The notes under the pieces are model-generated. The model had not been told where the DNA came from. It made no database searches and saw nothing but the letters and a program-made list of their open reading frames with translations. Below, piece by piece: positions 34,500 to 46,605 of a stretch of DNA of 64,000 bases (within the stretch, counting starts at the first letter, position 1; each line of letters starts with the position of its first letter). A program made the translations under genes and the position numbers. Location: NCBI GenBank assembly GCA_030247885.1, contig JAPDRO010000002.1, positions 930,001-994,000 on the forward strand. The letters run 5' to 3'. The DNA is from Taxawa tesnikishii (nom. ined.). Its lineage: Eukaryota > Ascomycota > Dothideomycetes > Dothideales.

Positions 34500-35845
34500 A
34501 TGAATACTTTCAAAGCTACTACACCTGTTGTTACGGCTGTGCGGCACTCGCTTCGCGCATCAAGAAGAGCAAGAGTAGAGACTTCGTCCGGACACTGCTT
34601 GTGCCGGCCACAGGCAAGATTCTACAACGATGGCTCGCGACCTCCTGTGCCGCCTGGCGCGGACATGAAGACGAAAGTCTGGATGCCGAAGACAAGGCTA
34701 GCAGTGGGCGTGGTGTTTGTTGGAGCGCTTATCTACAATATGGTATGGGAACGCCCGTCCTACTCAGCTGGCTACTCTCTATCCTCCATGCAGTGACATA
34801 CAGGCTGACCATCTGGCCTCGGCAGGCGACAGGCAATGTAGACGAGACGGAAGCACCGTCGATAGCAGAACGAGACAGCCTAAGTAAGCGCGAATCCGGC
34901 GTCACTCAGACGTCTCCCATGCGCCTACGAATGGAACAATTCATAAAGCAACAGCAGGCCGAGATAGTCGCCGAGCTTGAGAAGGTCGACGGCACACGCT
35001 TCAAAGTCGACAAGTGGGACCGTCCCAACGGCGGTGGTGGCATCACTTGCGTGCTGCAGGACGGCAAGGTGTTTGAAAAGGCGGGCGTGAATACTTCTGT
35101 GGTGTACGGGACGCTGCCCAGGGCGGCCATTGAGAAGATGAGGGTTAACCACAAGGCTTTGGATCCGGATGTGGATAGTTTGGAGTTCTTTGCTGCAGGT
35201 TTGAGTATGGTGCTGCACCCGAGTAACCCAATGGCCCCGACGGTGCACCTCAACTACCGGTATTTCGAGACTGCGAACGCGGACGGCAGCACCAATGCGT
35301 GGTGGTTTGGCGGCGGAACCGATCTTACGCCCTCCTACCTCTTCGACGAGGATGTGATACACTTTCACAAGACGATCAAGGACGCTTGCGACGCGCACGA
35401 CAAGAGCTACTACCCGCGCTTCAAGAAGTGGTGCGACGAATACTTTTCCGTCAAGCACCGCGGCGAATCGCGTGGCGTGGGCGGAATCTTCTTCGATGAC
35501 CTCGACGAGCAAGAGAAGGATCAGGAGGCTCTCTTCTCCTTCTCCCAGACATGTCTCAAGGCCTTCCTGCCCTCTTACCTGCCCATCATCAGCAAGCGCA
35601 AAGACCTGCCATTCAACGAAAAGGAGAAGGCATGGCAGCAGCTCCGCCGTGGGCGCTATGTCGAGTTCAACCTCGTCCACGACAGGGGTACAGCTTTCGG
35701 GTTGAACACGCCCGGTGCGAGAGTCGAGAGCATTCTGATGAGCTTGCCTCTCACGGCTCGCTGGCAGTACATGCATGTGCCAGAGAAGGGGAGTAGGGAG
35801 GAGAGGTTGTTGGCTGTGCTGAGGGAGCCGAAGGAGTGGGTGTAG
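34500..35845 (+). CDS. HEM13: Coproporphyrinogen III oxidase (haem synthesis)
   Basis: Oxygen-dependent enzyme that decarboxylates coproporphyrinogen III to protoporphyrinogen IX, in mitochondria or cytosol. Exons 34500-34742 and 34826-35845; 420 residues, fully open. The N-terminus (Arg-rich, then a hydrophobic TRLAVGVVFVGALIYNM) suggests mitochondrial import with a membrane anchor, as in some fungi. Catalytic-domain landmarks: MEQFIKQQQAEIVAELEKVD, GGGITCVLQDG, HPSNPMAPTVHLNYRYFE, WFGGGTDLTPSYLF, HRGESRGVGGIFFDDLDE and GRYVEFNLVHDRGTAFGL. The last two are family signatures. Supplies haem also needed by the class II peroxidase and cytochrome b5 proteins nearby, though no co-regulation is shown. 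Confidence 0.95.
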
Positions 35846-36114
35846 TGCACATGTTTCTATTGTACAGTACCTGGCGCTTGGGTGTGATGGCGAGATGGTT
35901 TTCCGTTACATGGGAGAGGATCGAGAAAAGATGTATCAAAAGCATGACTCTTGAGGAGATACTGTGTATAATATTACACGGCGGCACCGTGAACCTATGG
36001 TAGTCGTTCGTGTGTTCACCACTCGCGCGCCTAACAGATCAACCGAGAAGTCGTCGCCTGAATCATAAATCCAGCTCTTTATACGAAAAATCAGGAGAGG
36101 CTCGCGAGGACACG

Positions 36115-36970
36115 TCAGACATCCTCTCCATCCGAACCCACTTCGGATTCCGCAGCATCTCCGTCCGGGGCATCATCACCACCTCCTACCCCAGCCGCTT
36201 TCTTTGCCTTGTCTCTCGCTCTCTTCTTAAATTTCTTCTCCCGATTCCTCTTTGCCTTCTTCGCCCTCTCCGCAAGCTCCTTCTCCGCTTTCATCTTGCT
36301 CTCGTCCTCTTCCTTCGCTTTCTCAACAGCCGCGCGCTGGCGCTTCTTAATGCGGCTCTTCTTGCCTAGGCGTGTACGCTTCTTTTGGGCTTCCTCTGGT
36401 AAGAACCTTGAGAGTTTTGGCGTAAGGTTTTGGAAACCCGCGAGTTTGGCCTGTGACTTGGGTATGTGGATCACTTTCCAGGAATACCGAGAGCCCGGCC
36501 AGCTACTGTGCGAACGCGCGAGGACGTCCTCCCCAGTCACAGCTGCAATGGCATACTCTCTGGCTTGCGCGGCGTTCAGGCTGCCGGTGAAATAGTATGC
36601 TCGATCGCGACGTGGGACGATGAAACCTGGCTCCCGCTCTTCCGGTGTCGGTGATCGAATGCGTATTCTCTGTGTAGGCGCGGCTGCATCGTTGGATGTT
36701 GCCTTAGTGGGCGCAAACAAGCTGAACTCTAGTTCTTCTTCGCTGCCATCTTCCTGGGCTGGCGTATCGGGTTTGCTGTCTGCGACTGCTACGAAATCAT
36801 ATTGCGTGCTCGTGCGTAGTCGATCAATCACCGACGAGGCGGGAGATGAAGCGCGTGAAGATTGGGGAGAGTTGAGATCGGAGCGACGCACTCTACGCTG
36901 CAGCGATCAGTACAGCCCTTGTGAGGAGTGACAGTGGTGAGTACCGCTTGGCGTGTGGTAGGTCGAACAT
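36115..36970 (-). CDS. DUF2011-type fungal nuclear protein
   Basis: 267 residues. A 26-base first exon (36970-36945) encodes MFDLPHAKR and joins in phase to 36892-36115 (RVRRSDLN). N-terminal half: Ser-rich, then LEFSLFAPTK and IVPRRDRAYYFTGSLNAAQAREYAIAAVTGEDVLA. Next SWPGSRYSWKVIHIP and KLSRFLPEEAQKKRTRLGKKSRIKKRQ, then a long Lys/Ala/Glu helix and an acidic C-terminus. The layout fits the fungal domain-of-unknown-function family DUF2011 as I remember it. Basic clusters imply the nucleus or nucleolus, possibly ribosome assembly. A model without the short first exon would lack an ATG. Confidence 0.8.
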
Positions 36971-37276
36971 GTTGCCTTTGCTATACCGAAGTCATGCAGA
37001 GCAACGATAGAACTGGGAATTGGATTTGGGTTTCGTATTCTTGGCGATTCTGCGGACCTCGGCCCATCACATGTCGGGGGCTCGCTGCTTCACCTATACC
37101 ATTGTTCGCTTCCCAATCGTTGCTGTAGCTAACTTCCACTTACTCTCTTGGGGTTACATGTTCTGCATGTTGTGAGAGTAGAAGGATGGTCATCAGAAGA
37201 AGCAACAAACATGCTCAATAGAAGCGTGCCCTGAAGGAAGTTGTCCGCTACTTTCACCCACGGTGCCAACGCTGAC
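36971..37276. other. Intergenic, 306 bases
   Basis: Promoter of the DUF2011-type gene and 3' flank of the peroxidase gene (both minus strand). Nothing else seen. Confidence 0.4.
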
Positions 37277-38575
37277 CTATTCCGTCGCATCCAAGGCTTG
37301 TGCCAACGCCTTCTCACCCGGTCTCGCTTTGGGCAGCGTCATGGTACACTCGGTCAGGTTGTTAATGTTCGGAACTCCCAATAATGACATTCGCACGTAC
37401 GCCGTGGCATAATCCTACGCCTTCATCAGCCTCGGCCTCGCCTTTCTTCAACTAAATCCAGGAAGCATGATGCGTACCTCGTTCCAATGGTTTTGATCGT
37501 TGATGAACGAGTTCCACTCATCACTGATCTTCGGATGCTTCGCCAGCGCAACATCGCTCGGCAAAATCACAAGCTGCTTCCTCGGCTTGGTCTGGATGGT
37601 CTCGTTGTAAAAATTTACGTCCCAAACCCCCGGTGTCGAATCCTGCGGCGCTCCGGATCGCTTCGTGTCGAAGTTGAACTGGCGGGACGTCGAGTGTGCT
37701 CCTAGCAACGCGGCCAAGCTATGGGCATCGAACGTCTTGTCCTCGAATAGAGCGATCAATGAGTCTGGATCTGCTCGTACATCTGGTAGGAGACCATCTG
37801 GCGCGGCGCGTGTTGCGTCTTTGCGGCCGATGAATGTGCGAATTCGCGGTCCCAGAGGGCAGGTTACTGTAGCGTGGTTCGCAGCATACTGTTACCTCTT
37901 CTGATCAACCCATTGTTCATCGTCTCAATCCCTCGGAACTCAGCGATGTCAACCGTCAGTTCAACTGACTTATGAGAACACTGTCGGACCTTCTTCCCTC
38001 CACCAGGGCGGTTCAACTCGCACTCACCTGCACCAGATCCGCATAACCAACCTTGAACGTGGCCTGCACAACTCTCAACTTCGCAATGATACCTTGCAGC
38101 CCATTGTTCTCCTTCCTTCCATCCTCTCCGAATTTCATCAACAGACTCCCATCCGCGCCTCCGAAATCCTGACCCTGTGCCGTCAGCTGTTTACTCCACG
38201 TTCCGGCATCATGAAACCCTAACCGCACCGCCGCACGCGCGTTATCGTTGCACCTGCCTCCCGCGCCCTTGAACAACAACGTGAGCGCCACGCTAACGCC
38301 GTACCAAACGCAGCATGGGTCGGCTTTGCAAGCCGCAGTGGTGAGGGGATCTTTCCAATGGCCTGGCTCTGGCCAGATGTGGGACCGGAGATGATGTCGG
38401 CGATCAATTGACCTGTTGGGGTCGTGATGCCGTTCTTGAGATCACCGAGCAGCTCGAGCGGTGCGCTGCCGTCGTCCACTACGGGAACAGGATTGAGGCG
38501 TGCGGCTGGCCAGGCAGTGGTTGTTGTTGCCAGGAGGACGAGGAGGGCCGTCGGGAGTTGATTGAACGAGCGCAT
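37277..38575 (-). CDS. Secreted class II haem peroxidase (ligninase-like)
   Basis: Uses H2O2 to oxidise phenols or Mn. Exons 38575-38028, 37888-37478, 37414-37277; about 365 residues. MRSFNQLPTALLVLLATTTTAW is a signal peptide. ARAAVRLGFHDAGTWS carries the distal Arg and His; LLGAHSTSRQF carries the proximal haem-ligand His; DGLLPDVRADP and the Ca-site-like GADGSLL fit the class. The frame is one base short at 38345-38348; restoring it reads through CKADPCCVWYGVSVAL, which supplies the N-terminal disulphide Cys residues. I cannot see the complete set of Mn-binding acids or the surface Trp of true lignin or manganese peroxidases, so it probably belongs to the ascomycete generic clade. The multicopper oxidase gene lies 1.3 kb away. 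Confidence 0.88.
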
Positions 38576-38783
38576 GTTGCTTGCCTGTCAAGGTTTTTGA
38601 TGTGGGAAAGACGGATGGCTGGTCTGAAGGCTACAAAGGGAATGCTTTGAGGAGTTGCGTTGATGATTAAAAACTAGTTGTGAGTGGTCTCTTCCTGTCG
38701 TCTGGTGTTATGCTACCATGCCTGAACAAGAGCCATGGCCCGTAGTCTGGATGCCAGAGCTGATGCTCAGCCCATCTTGTTCG

Positions 38784-39668
38784 CTATACAAAGCGTGCCA
38801 CTACAATCGCCTCACAAGATCTCTTTTCAATAGCGTGTCTTCGCTTCGCCATTGGAACCCTAACCTCGTGAGACAGCATCCCCGACGGCCAAGGTGAGGC
38901 TGCAGAAACAGACACGTCGAGATGAACGGGCGACAAAGGTTCACGGATCGTCTGGCGAAGGTAAGACACGAGGTCGCCATACTTGGCATCATGGATTCGG
39001 AATTCTAGACCGAGCGCCAACTTTATCTCGACTCTCTGCAGGACGGAGGTTCCTGGGTCAGGCAACCGGCCCAAGAGTTGATTTGGCTCCTCCGCTTGGG
39101 TCACCCCACCCAAGGTAAGCGAAGCCACGGGAAACCACACCTTGGTGTCGTCTGGGCGGGGTTCTCGCTCATTTTTGATATGCATAGGGTTCGCTTCGCC
39201 GGATGAGGTGAACTTCACGCAAATCCGGGTCGTGATGCGAGGAATCAGGTCGTCTGCTGGCGAGCTAGGATGGCTGGAGACATTGCTATTTTTGGATGTG
39301 TGCGAGAGAGGGAAAGGTCACAGCACTTGGCGCGGCGCATCTCTGACCTAGATAGCTGGCACTGTTGTCAGTTGTGGGAACGTATGCATGCGTAGTTGCT
39401 CCACAGTCATTTGAGAAACTCTACCAGGCACGTCCACACGACGATGCCGTATGGGGCGGCCTGACGATGGCATGAACATGAGCCGTTGGTGTGCAGCTTC
39501 CAAAACAAAGAAGACAAATGCTGTATCATAGGCCGTTTCGTTTTCGCGATACATACTGAAGAAGGAAGTAGCCAAAGCAAACGCGGGTCCCATAGTGATC
39601 CATTCCAACATAAACATGAGGAAATCAAGACACCAGCAACCAACCCGTACTGCAAGCGGTGTCCTCAA
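38784..39668 (-). CDS. Doubtful hypothetical gene, two ORF blocks
   Basis: Two minus-strand frames may be exons of one gene. Block 1 (39668-39348) reads FALATSFFSMYRENETAYDTAFVFFVLEAAHQRL and ends TVEQLRMHTFPQLTTVP. Block 2 (about 39300-38784) reads ITTRICVKFTSSGEAN and VLQRVEIKLALGLEFRIHDAKYGDLVSYL. A plausible acceptor lies at about 39294 and a weak donor near 39349, but the in-frame TAG at the donor makes the join unsure. Composition is protein-like and it fills the space between the peroxidase and the multicopper oxidase. No domain recognised; true limits unknown. Confidence 0.35.
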
Positions 39669-39920
39669 CTAACATTCCAACTGATTGACCGACTGCTATG
39701 GCAAAGTAGCAGCTCCGTTATGTCAGCATCGGTAGATTTGGGTGTTGAAAATTTCCGATGCATTTCTAGCTGCCGCGAAGGACTGGAGGCAAGCATGTCG
39801 TACTCGAGCTCCCGGTACTATCGTAGGTACAGAAAAGAGCTGGCGATGCGCTTGCATTGCGATATCAGTCAATCGCCCAGTTAATCTAGCTGTTGAGAAC
39901 ATTGAGTGCAGAATTGATGC

Positions 39921-42562
39921 CTACTTCTTCAACGTCGTAGTACTTCTGGTTGTCGACGTTTTGGATGTTTTGCTCGTGGAACTCTTCTTATCATCATCGT
40001 TGCTCCTAGTGCTGGACACCTTGCTTGTCGTCCGGGTCTCAAAAGTTGTCGGGCTTGAAGTTGCAGAGCTGCTGCTGCTCGCGATGATTGTTACTGGAGA
40101 TGGCGAAGCGGACTGACTGACCGAGGACGGGGACGAAGACGAGACGGTTGATACAGCACCTCCAGAAGACCGAAACGAAGAGAATGTAGATACAGGATTT
40201 TGTGGTGTTGCGGCTGACGGCCTGGAAGTGGCCCAGTAACCGTCCAGTGCCTTTTCCACGTCGTCGACGTGGTAGTATGCATCCAGGTCCTGGAACGCGA
40301 AGCACTTCTCCCTAATATGCTCTTCTTCAAAATCACGGTCCTGAGCCAAAGTTAAGGAATGACTTTCTATAAGCATTTCCGAGGAATCTTACCTTGATCG
40401 GCTGGGCGCGCCATCTGTCCTCCATCGGATCTAGGAACTTTGTCTTGTCGCTGTAACCGAAGTCCGAGAGAGAGGTGACATTAAAAGCGGCCATCATGTC
40501 GTGGTCTTCATGGATCAGGTTGTGGCAATGGAACATGTAAACCCCATCCCATGGTGCGTATTTGGCGAGGACCTGGACCTTCTCGTTCTCCCCAAGGAGA
40601 ACCACATCTTTAGAGCAACCTTCTCATAAGGCTGGACTCCGCGCTTGCCAGCGGTGCGTGAAATGACTTGGAAATCGACGAGGTGGATGTGTACCGGATG
40701 TGACCAGCCACCGGATTTATTCTCGAGCAGCCAGACTTCGGTTGCGCCTCGCTGTGGTTTAGCCAAGATCCGGTTCTCGACGTCACTAAAGGTGAAGCCA
40801 TTGACGGTCCATTGGGAGTTCTTGCGCTCAAATGTGAAGGTCCGATCCACGCCGGTCTTTGGTCTTGGGAGAGCGAGGCTGCTCAAAGGATTTGGCGGGT
40901 TGCCATTGTTCGAGGTATCACTGACAGTTTTGCCGACCACGAACCGCATGACACGGTCAGTGTAAGGGTAGTCTTCATCGTGTTGAACGTCCCGACCTGG
41001 CATAAGTCAGAATGTTTTTGCGATCCTAGCATAGCTCATAGAATCAAGATGTCTCGGTTGCCAAAAGGCCATCTACGCAAGGTGAGGGCTTTCTCAAGAA
41101 GCGGTCTATAGAGGGGTGCTCTATTAGATTGACGTCCGCTCGATGCCCAACCCAATCAGGTAAACAGACACTGCGGCAAGCAGTCAAATTTGAAGCCGAT
41201 AGTGTATTGGCAACACCGGCGTCTAATGCATTTTAACAGACACCACGTACCATTCTTCAATGTGATGTTCTTCCCGGCGTAGGGGCTGAAGTCGAAGATC
41301 AGCTCCCACCGCTCGGCCATGGAGATATCGAGGCTGCTAGTAGTGACAGGCGCAGAGAGAAGCCCGGCATCGGATCCGATCATGATGAATGGGATCTTAG
41401 TGCCTTGCAAGAGTCAGAAGGTTATCAGAATTCTGGGCGTACGTTCTAGAGTTAAGACATATCGGTTCTCAACGGAGCGTCTACACGAGAAGGAAACCCT
41501 TCAAGGCGACGGCCCGCAGAGATACAGACCGTCCAATAGTCGTTGACTAATTGTGTGGGAGAATTGCTCAAACAGGCATCGCGGCAAGCAGTCGGTGTTG
41601 AACGAACGGACTCTTGGAAACCAAGGCATCCGGTATTATTCCGTCAACAACTACGTACCTGCTTTTGAGTCCTCTTCGAAAGACAGCTGAAACGTGCGTG
41701 AGATGGACGAGTCAAGCAGCCTGAAGCGGTATTTGCGAGGTTCCACGTTGAAGTATGGCCAGGGCCTACCATTGACGTGTATCACGTCTCCCCATAGCGA
41801 AGTCAGTTCGCTTGCAGGGGAGAACAAGTCGCCGTTGGATTGATACTGCTTCGCAGAAAGAGCGAGAGCGACATCATGTTTGCCTTTCGGGAGACCTAGG
41901 CCATCCTCGGCAGGGTCGTGTAGAAGGTAGAAGCCTGCTTGACCATAGTAGGCATTCTCTGCAGTATGGTGAACAGCATGGTCGTGATACCACAGCGTGC
42001 GAGCTTTTTGGCTGTTGGGATAGTAGTAGTCTTTGTACTCTCCCGGCTTGGTGACATCCTCAGCCCAACCATCGAAAGGTGCCATGCCTGCAGCTGATCA
42101 GCATGGACATGGAAGTGTAAAAGAGACTCGCATACTGTAGGAACCGTGCAAGTGGACAGAGTTTGCAAGAGTGGCGTTGTTGACAAAACGAACGACTGCT
42201 TCCTTTCCTCTCTCCATCATGAAGGTGGGGCCTGGAGATTGGCCATCGTAGCCAACTAGCTTTGCTTTTCCAAGGCCGGGATAGACCTGCTGTTCGAACT
42301 CGCTGATGGTGATCTCATAATACTGAATGACTCGTCCAGTATCTTGGTTTGTGTATTCGCTTCGAAGGTAAGCTCGGCCTATCGAATGTTGAGCATCAGG
42401 GGCTTACTATTTTGGTTGTTTCACTGGTGGTATGAGCAGTGGTTCAGAGAACAAGGCAGCATACTTGGTGTAGTCAGGACTAAGCCAAGCGTTTATTCCG
42501 GCATGGATAGTCGTAGCGAAAACGGTAAGGAGAAGAGCTGAGGCAACCTTCACAGCTCCCAT
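39921..42562 (-). CDS. Secreted multicopper oxidase (bilirubin oxidase/laccase type)
   Basis: Oxidises phenols or tetrapyrroles while reducing O2 to water. Exons: 42562 to about 42424, about 42377-42136, 42087-41659, 41403-41251, 40996-40393, 40340-39921. MGAVKVASALLLTVFATTIHAG is a signal peptide. Four copper segments are present: SVHLHGSYS, WYHDHAVHHTAENAYYGQAG, HPVHIHLVDF and FHCHNLIHEDHDMMAAF, of the bilirubin oxidase/CotA kind. After the last copper site the chain runs about 165 residues, ending in a long Ser/Thr-rich tail with a basic end (TTTLKK), unusual for the family and probably O-glycosylated. The frame is one base short at 40609-40611, and the first exon junction (42377-42424) does not resolve cleanly. 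Confidence 0.88.
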
Positions 42563-44156
42563 CTTGCCTTCTGTGAGTAAAGAACGGTTTTGCAAAGAAG
42601 AGCACGCCTAGGAAGTGGAATGGAATGCTGTGGAGGACTTGGGTCTTGCGGGGTATCCTCCTACCTATATAACTTACCACAACCATCTTTCTCGACGTGG
42701 GTCACTCTTGACCTTTCGCTCGGGCGGCCATATCGCAAACTCGGCCAGGCAGTTGATCCCGCTATCGCCATTTTTACCAACGCCAAGTCTATCTGGCGAG
42801 AAGGCTGAGGTAAGGCCATGAAATGTGCACCTTATCGGGCAAACCGTGAGGCCACTGCCTACTTTCGCGAGGCTATCCTTGGCTGGACAAGGTTCGTAGC
42901 TGTTGATATCTGCTGTAACAGGCAGCGAGGCAAGAAGCATCATGTGCTCGCCAGTAGAGCGAAGCGAGAGGCCACAGAGCTGACCACGCCCCTTGATTAC
43001 GAGAAGGTGCTATCGTGACGAACAACAAACGTGCAAGTGTAGCGAATTGAGGGCGTCCACACGCCAGACATAGGCACGTGGTGGCTTGCAGCTTTTGCAG
43101 TTCTGGACTGCGTCGGATGGGTTGGATTCCTGCAAAGGCAAGACTTAATATAGCAATAAGAGGGCTCGAGCTTCTGTTCCTGGTGATGAGAAGTTGCAGA
43201 GAGGGACGTTGTCATGGTGAGACAATTTCGCATGCGATGAAGCGATTGGTGAGCGGCGGCCGAAGAACACGATGCACTATCGCAGTGAGATCCTGTGTTG
43301 CCACGAGGCACCCGATAATCCGATAGCGCTTGCAGAGTTGAAGGGTTGAGCTTGATGGCAGCTGAGAAAGTCTAGGCAGTGAGCATGACTAAAGGTTGTT
43401 CAAGCGCCCAAGAGGTGTTTGTGTATACCAAGAATATTGGCAATCAGATTTTGTCCATCACCCGAGCTTGACAGTGAGACAGACGCCTTCGACATCTTCT
43501 CCTCCGCGACTTGGCACTGACCAGGGTACGATCATCCAACCCTCTCTAGACCATCTGTACCTAGCAAGCCTCTTTCCGTGGCATGATGCTCTGCTTCCAT
43601 CTCAGAACAGTGGGGGCTTCCGCAGCATGCACAGCTCATTTCAGCCGTACGTGTGCATGCTACCAGAACCTCTCCAGTATACCTGTACCTCTCGTGATCC
43701 CAAACAGGCAGCCCTTCGACCACGTAGCTTGGCAGCGAGAGGCTTGAACGCCCTCGCCAAATGGAGCGTGTACCGGAGCTGTTGCGCCTATACATCGACT
43801 TTCGAGCGCGAAAACATCCTGTCGGCTCCGACAAGAACCTTTATTGCCCAGAGAATAAGTTAGCGAGCTTACATGTTCTGGCTGGCTCATGACCACAAGG
43901 GATTCGTTCACTGCTCAGGCGAAGACGCAACGACTAGGTCTGATGGCGATTAGAGGCCATTCAGGTCTGCAGAGGATGCCATAGACCAGCATGGGACGAG
44001 TCCTACAAGACCGCTGCGGACAAATGCCCGCCTCGGGAATGCAAGTTGGCATATATGAAGCCTTCGCATCGCCAAACTGTCTAGCATTTAGACCTGCCAC
44101 CGTTCCTTTCCATTCACTGGAACTACGTCACAGATCTTCATTCTACACTGTTTATC
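42563..44156. other. Divergent intergenic region, 1.6 kb
   Basis: Separates two divergent secreted-protein genes. ORFs such as 43396-43863 lack conserved sequence or splice partners. Probably two promoters plus filler; no gene called. Confidence 0.45.
42664..42671 (-). promoter_or_regulatory. TATA box candidate of the multicopper oxidase gene
   Basis: TATATAGG on the minus strand, about 105 bases before the start codon at 42562. Position and sequence suit a TATA box. Confidence 0.4.
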
Positions 44157-46605
44157 ATGTGGTCCTTGTTTTGCCTCTCCGTTCTCTTAGCCCTGTGTAG
44201 AACAGTCATTGCTCAGGTGGCACCCTTTGCAGTGACGGGCTTCCTCGACAGCGTCAGCACCAGTGGGACAGCATACAATTCTGGAGGGTTTGTCTCCGTC
44301 AATGGCTTCAACATCCAGATTCCCGACAACCTGCTCGTCGAGTTCCCCGCACTCCAAGTTCCGTTCAAGGACTTCGCTGCTGGGAACCGTGCTGGAACGC
44401 CAGCCAACGAGGTTTCGGTATGATTTTCCAGCAAACACGGACATTTAGACAACCTGTACTGACCGCCATACAGATAACCGGGAACATCGTTAATGGTAGG
44501 ATCATCGCGGGTCAGATGGGCGTCTCTCAGCTCTCACTACAAGCCTCACAAGGGTGAGTATCGGCAAAGTACTATCAGATGCCGGTGTTCAGCAGGCCGT
44601 TCGGTCGGATGCTTTCTGCAGTGTCTCCTTGTGAGAATCGTATCATGTAGTAAGCAGATGGCTGTCCAACGGACTAGCCTTTTGTTGGCCGTCTCTTGAT
44701 AAGGTCCCTCCATCCGCTAGAGGTGGTACATCGAACACCAACACCAAATACATCTGTGGACTACGCCAAGGATTGTGATGATATTCTGACCTCTGCCAGA
44801 TACATCGCAAGTCTATCATTCGACGGTGCAATCCATATCGCCAACGGTCCCACCATCCGTATCAACGACCCCAATGCCAAATACAGCGCCGGTTATAAGG
44901 ACATTCCTTTCTTTGCGGCAGATGATGAAAACCCAAGTATTAGCAGCTTCGGTAAGCATACAGCTCACCGCTACGCTTCTAAAATTGCTGAGTCAGTTAG
45001 GCGGGTTTCCCATGTGCGTGCCGCGCAGTGCGAACGATCCGAAATGCCCTCAGTCTAACAGACCCACCAATGTTGCGAACCCGCTCAATTTGTAAGATTG
45101 ACCTTTCTTGCTTTGCCGCTCGCGTCGTTCTGACGATTACATAGCGAGGTCCCCGATCCGCTCCATATGGCGCCTCTTAAAGTTGGCGACTGGGTTGAGT
45201 ATTCCGGAATCAAGGTTGGCAACGAGATTATCGTCTACGAGCTCACTGCCAATGTCGGAGTTTTTACCAAGGCCGGCTCTGCTCCCGGTTTCCTTCGTGT
45301 AGAAGACGCCATCATTGGCATCATTGACAACAGCGCCACTGTAGAGTTCGCTCGTTGCAGGGTACGCCGCCTTCCTCAGTCATCGACCTCTGCAACCTAA
45401 TAACTTTACTGACCTATTCTCACGTCGCAGTTTGTCGGCCTGACGACAGACCCAACCGCCAAAGTCGAAATCTACGCCATTGACCAAGATCCTTGCACCG
45501 GCGCAGAGACCGACAGATTGATCGGAACCGCCACCCCGAAGCTGGTGCAGGTGGACGTGCCAAATGGGAGTTTCGCAGTGACCGAACCTCCATCGGGTTG
45601 TATACACGCAACTACCGAATCAAGCTAGGCTCGGGAATCAAAGAAACTGCGGATGGAATTTTGGGCGGGCAATATGTGCAGTCGGTCACAGGTGAGCATA
45701 GTGGCTAACATCATTCTTCTCGTGTATCGCGCTTACCTTCTCTGGCATGCAGAATGGATATTCCCTGAAGTCACAGTCCCTGGCGCCACGCCTCCAGCCA
45801 ATGACTACACGAACATCGGCCCCCTGGCGAACGGCTTCGGTCCCGACGATGCGGGTAACGTTTTCCATCAGCTTTCGCCATTCCCTGGCACGGCTCCTAA
45901 GCCTTCTAAAGACTGCCCTGACAAGGTGGAGGTGACACCACCGACACCAAGCGAGCCCGGCACGGGTGGTGGCGAGGCACCCTCGTTCACCGTCAACGCA
46001 GGGGTAGACCAACTGCTGCGTGGGGGTGTTCTCGTTAGCATGGCTGGGAACATCACCGGTACAAATCTCAACTCGGCCGACTTCAGCTACAGCTGGACAC
46101 AGGTAACCGGCTCCAGTACGGGAGTTTCCTAACAGGTGCGACGGGTCCGAGCCCTACATTCACCTTACCAGTCCTTGTGGCCAGCGACGCGGCGACCGTG
46201 AATCGCACTTTCCAACTCACGGTCACCCACAAGCCGTCTGGTGCAAGCCAGAACGACAGCGTTATCATCACCGCCGACAGAGTCTCCTCCGACCACCCCA
46301 GCATCTCCCAATTCACGTGGATCAGTTCCAAATCAGGCACCGTGACTGTTCTCGCGTCTACTGAACTCGTGGAACCGGCTGCGGGCCTGAGCATGCAGGT
46401 CAGGTTCAACAACGCGGGACCGTTCACCATGACCAAGACGAGTCCTGGGAAGTACTCTTTGACGCAGACGAAAGTAGCACAACCTGCGAGGGCGACGGTG
46501 CAGAGTTTCGTTAACGGTGTTGCGGTTGGGGGCGGGACTGTCAGAACAGGATTGACGGCAAGGGGCGTGGCCGGAAGAGCGATGATTGCGGAAGCCAAAG
46601 GGTGA
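44157..46605 (+). CDS. Large secreted beta-rich protein with PKD-like C-terminal domain
   Basis: About 640 residues with a signal peptide (MWSLFCLSVLLALCRTVIAQ). At least seven exons; the early ones end at 44417 (EVS) and run ITGNIVNGRIIAGQ, then YIASLSFDGAIHI, GFPMCVPRSANDPKCPQ, EVPDPLHMAPLKVGDWVEYSG and FVGLTTDPTAKVEIYAID. Intron 2 (about 44552-44800) is long for this window. After a Pro-rich linker with TPPTPSEPGTGGGEAP comes FTVNAGVDQLLRGG, typical of a PKD/Ig-like fold, then FTLPVLVASDAATVNRTFQLTV. A last domain follows. I do not know its function; an adhesive or wall-associated role is only a guess. The frame is one base short at 45595-45597 and at 46128-46129. Confidence 0.75.

Noticed and set aside
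34925-35776. 283-residue ORF on the minus strand
   Set aside because: Antisense to coproporphyrinogen oxidase, which carries all family motifs on the other strand.
43396-43863. 155-residue ORF on the plus strand
   Set aside because: Composition is random-looking and no intron partners or conserved segment are seen.
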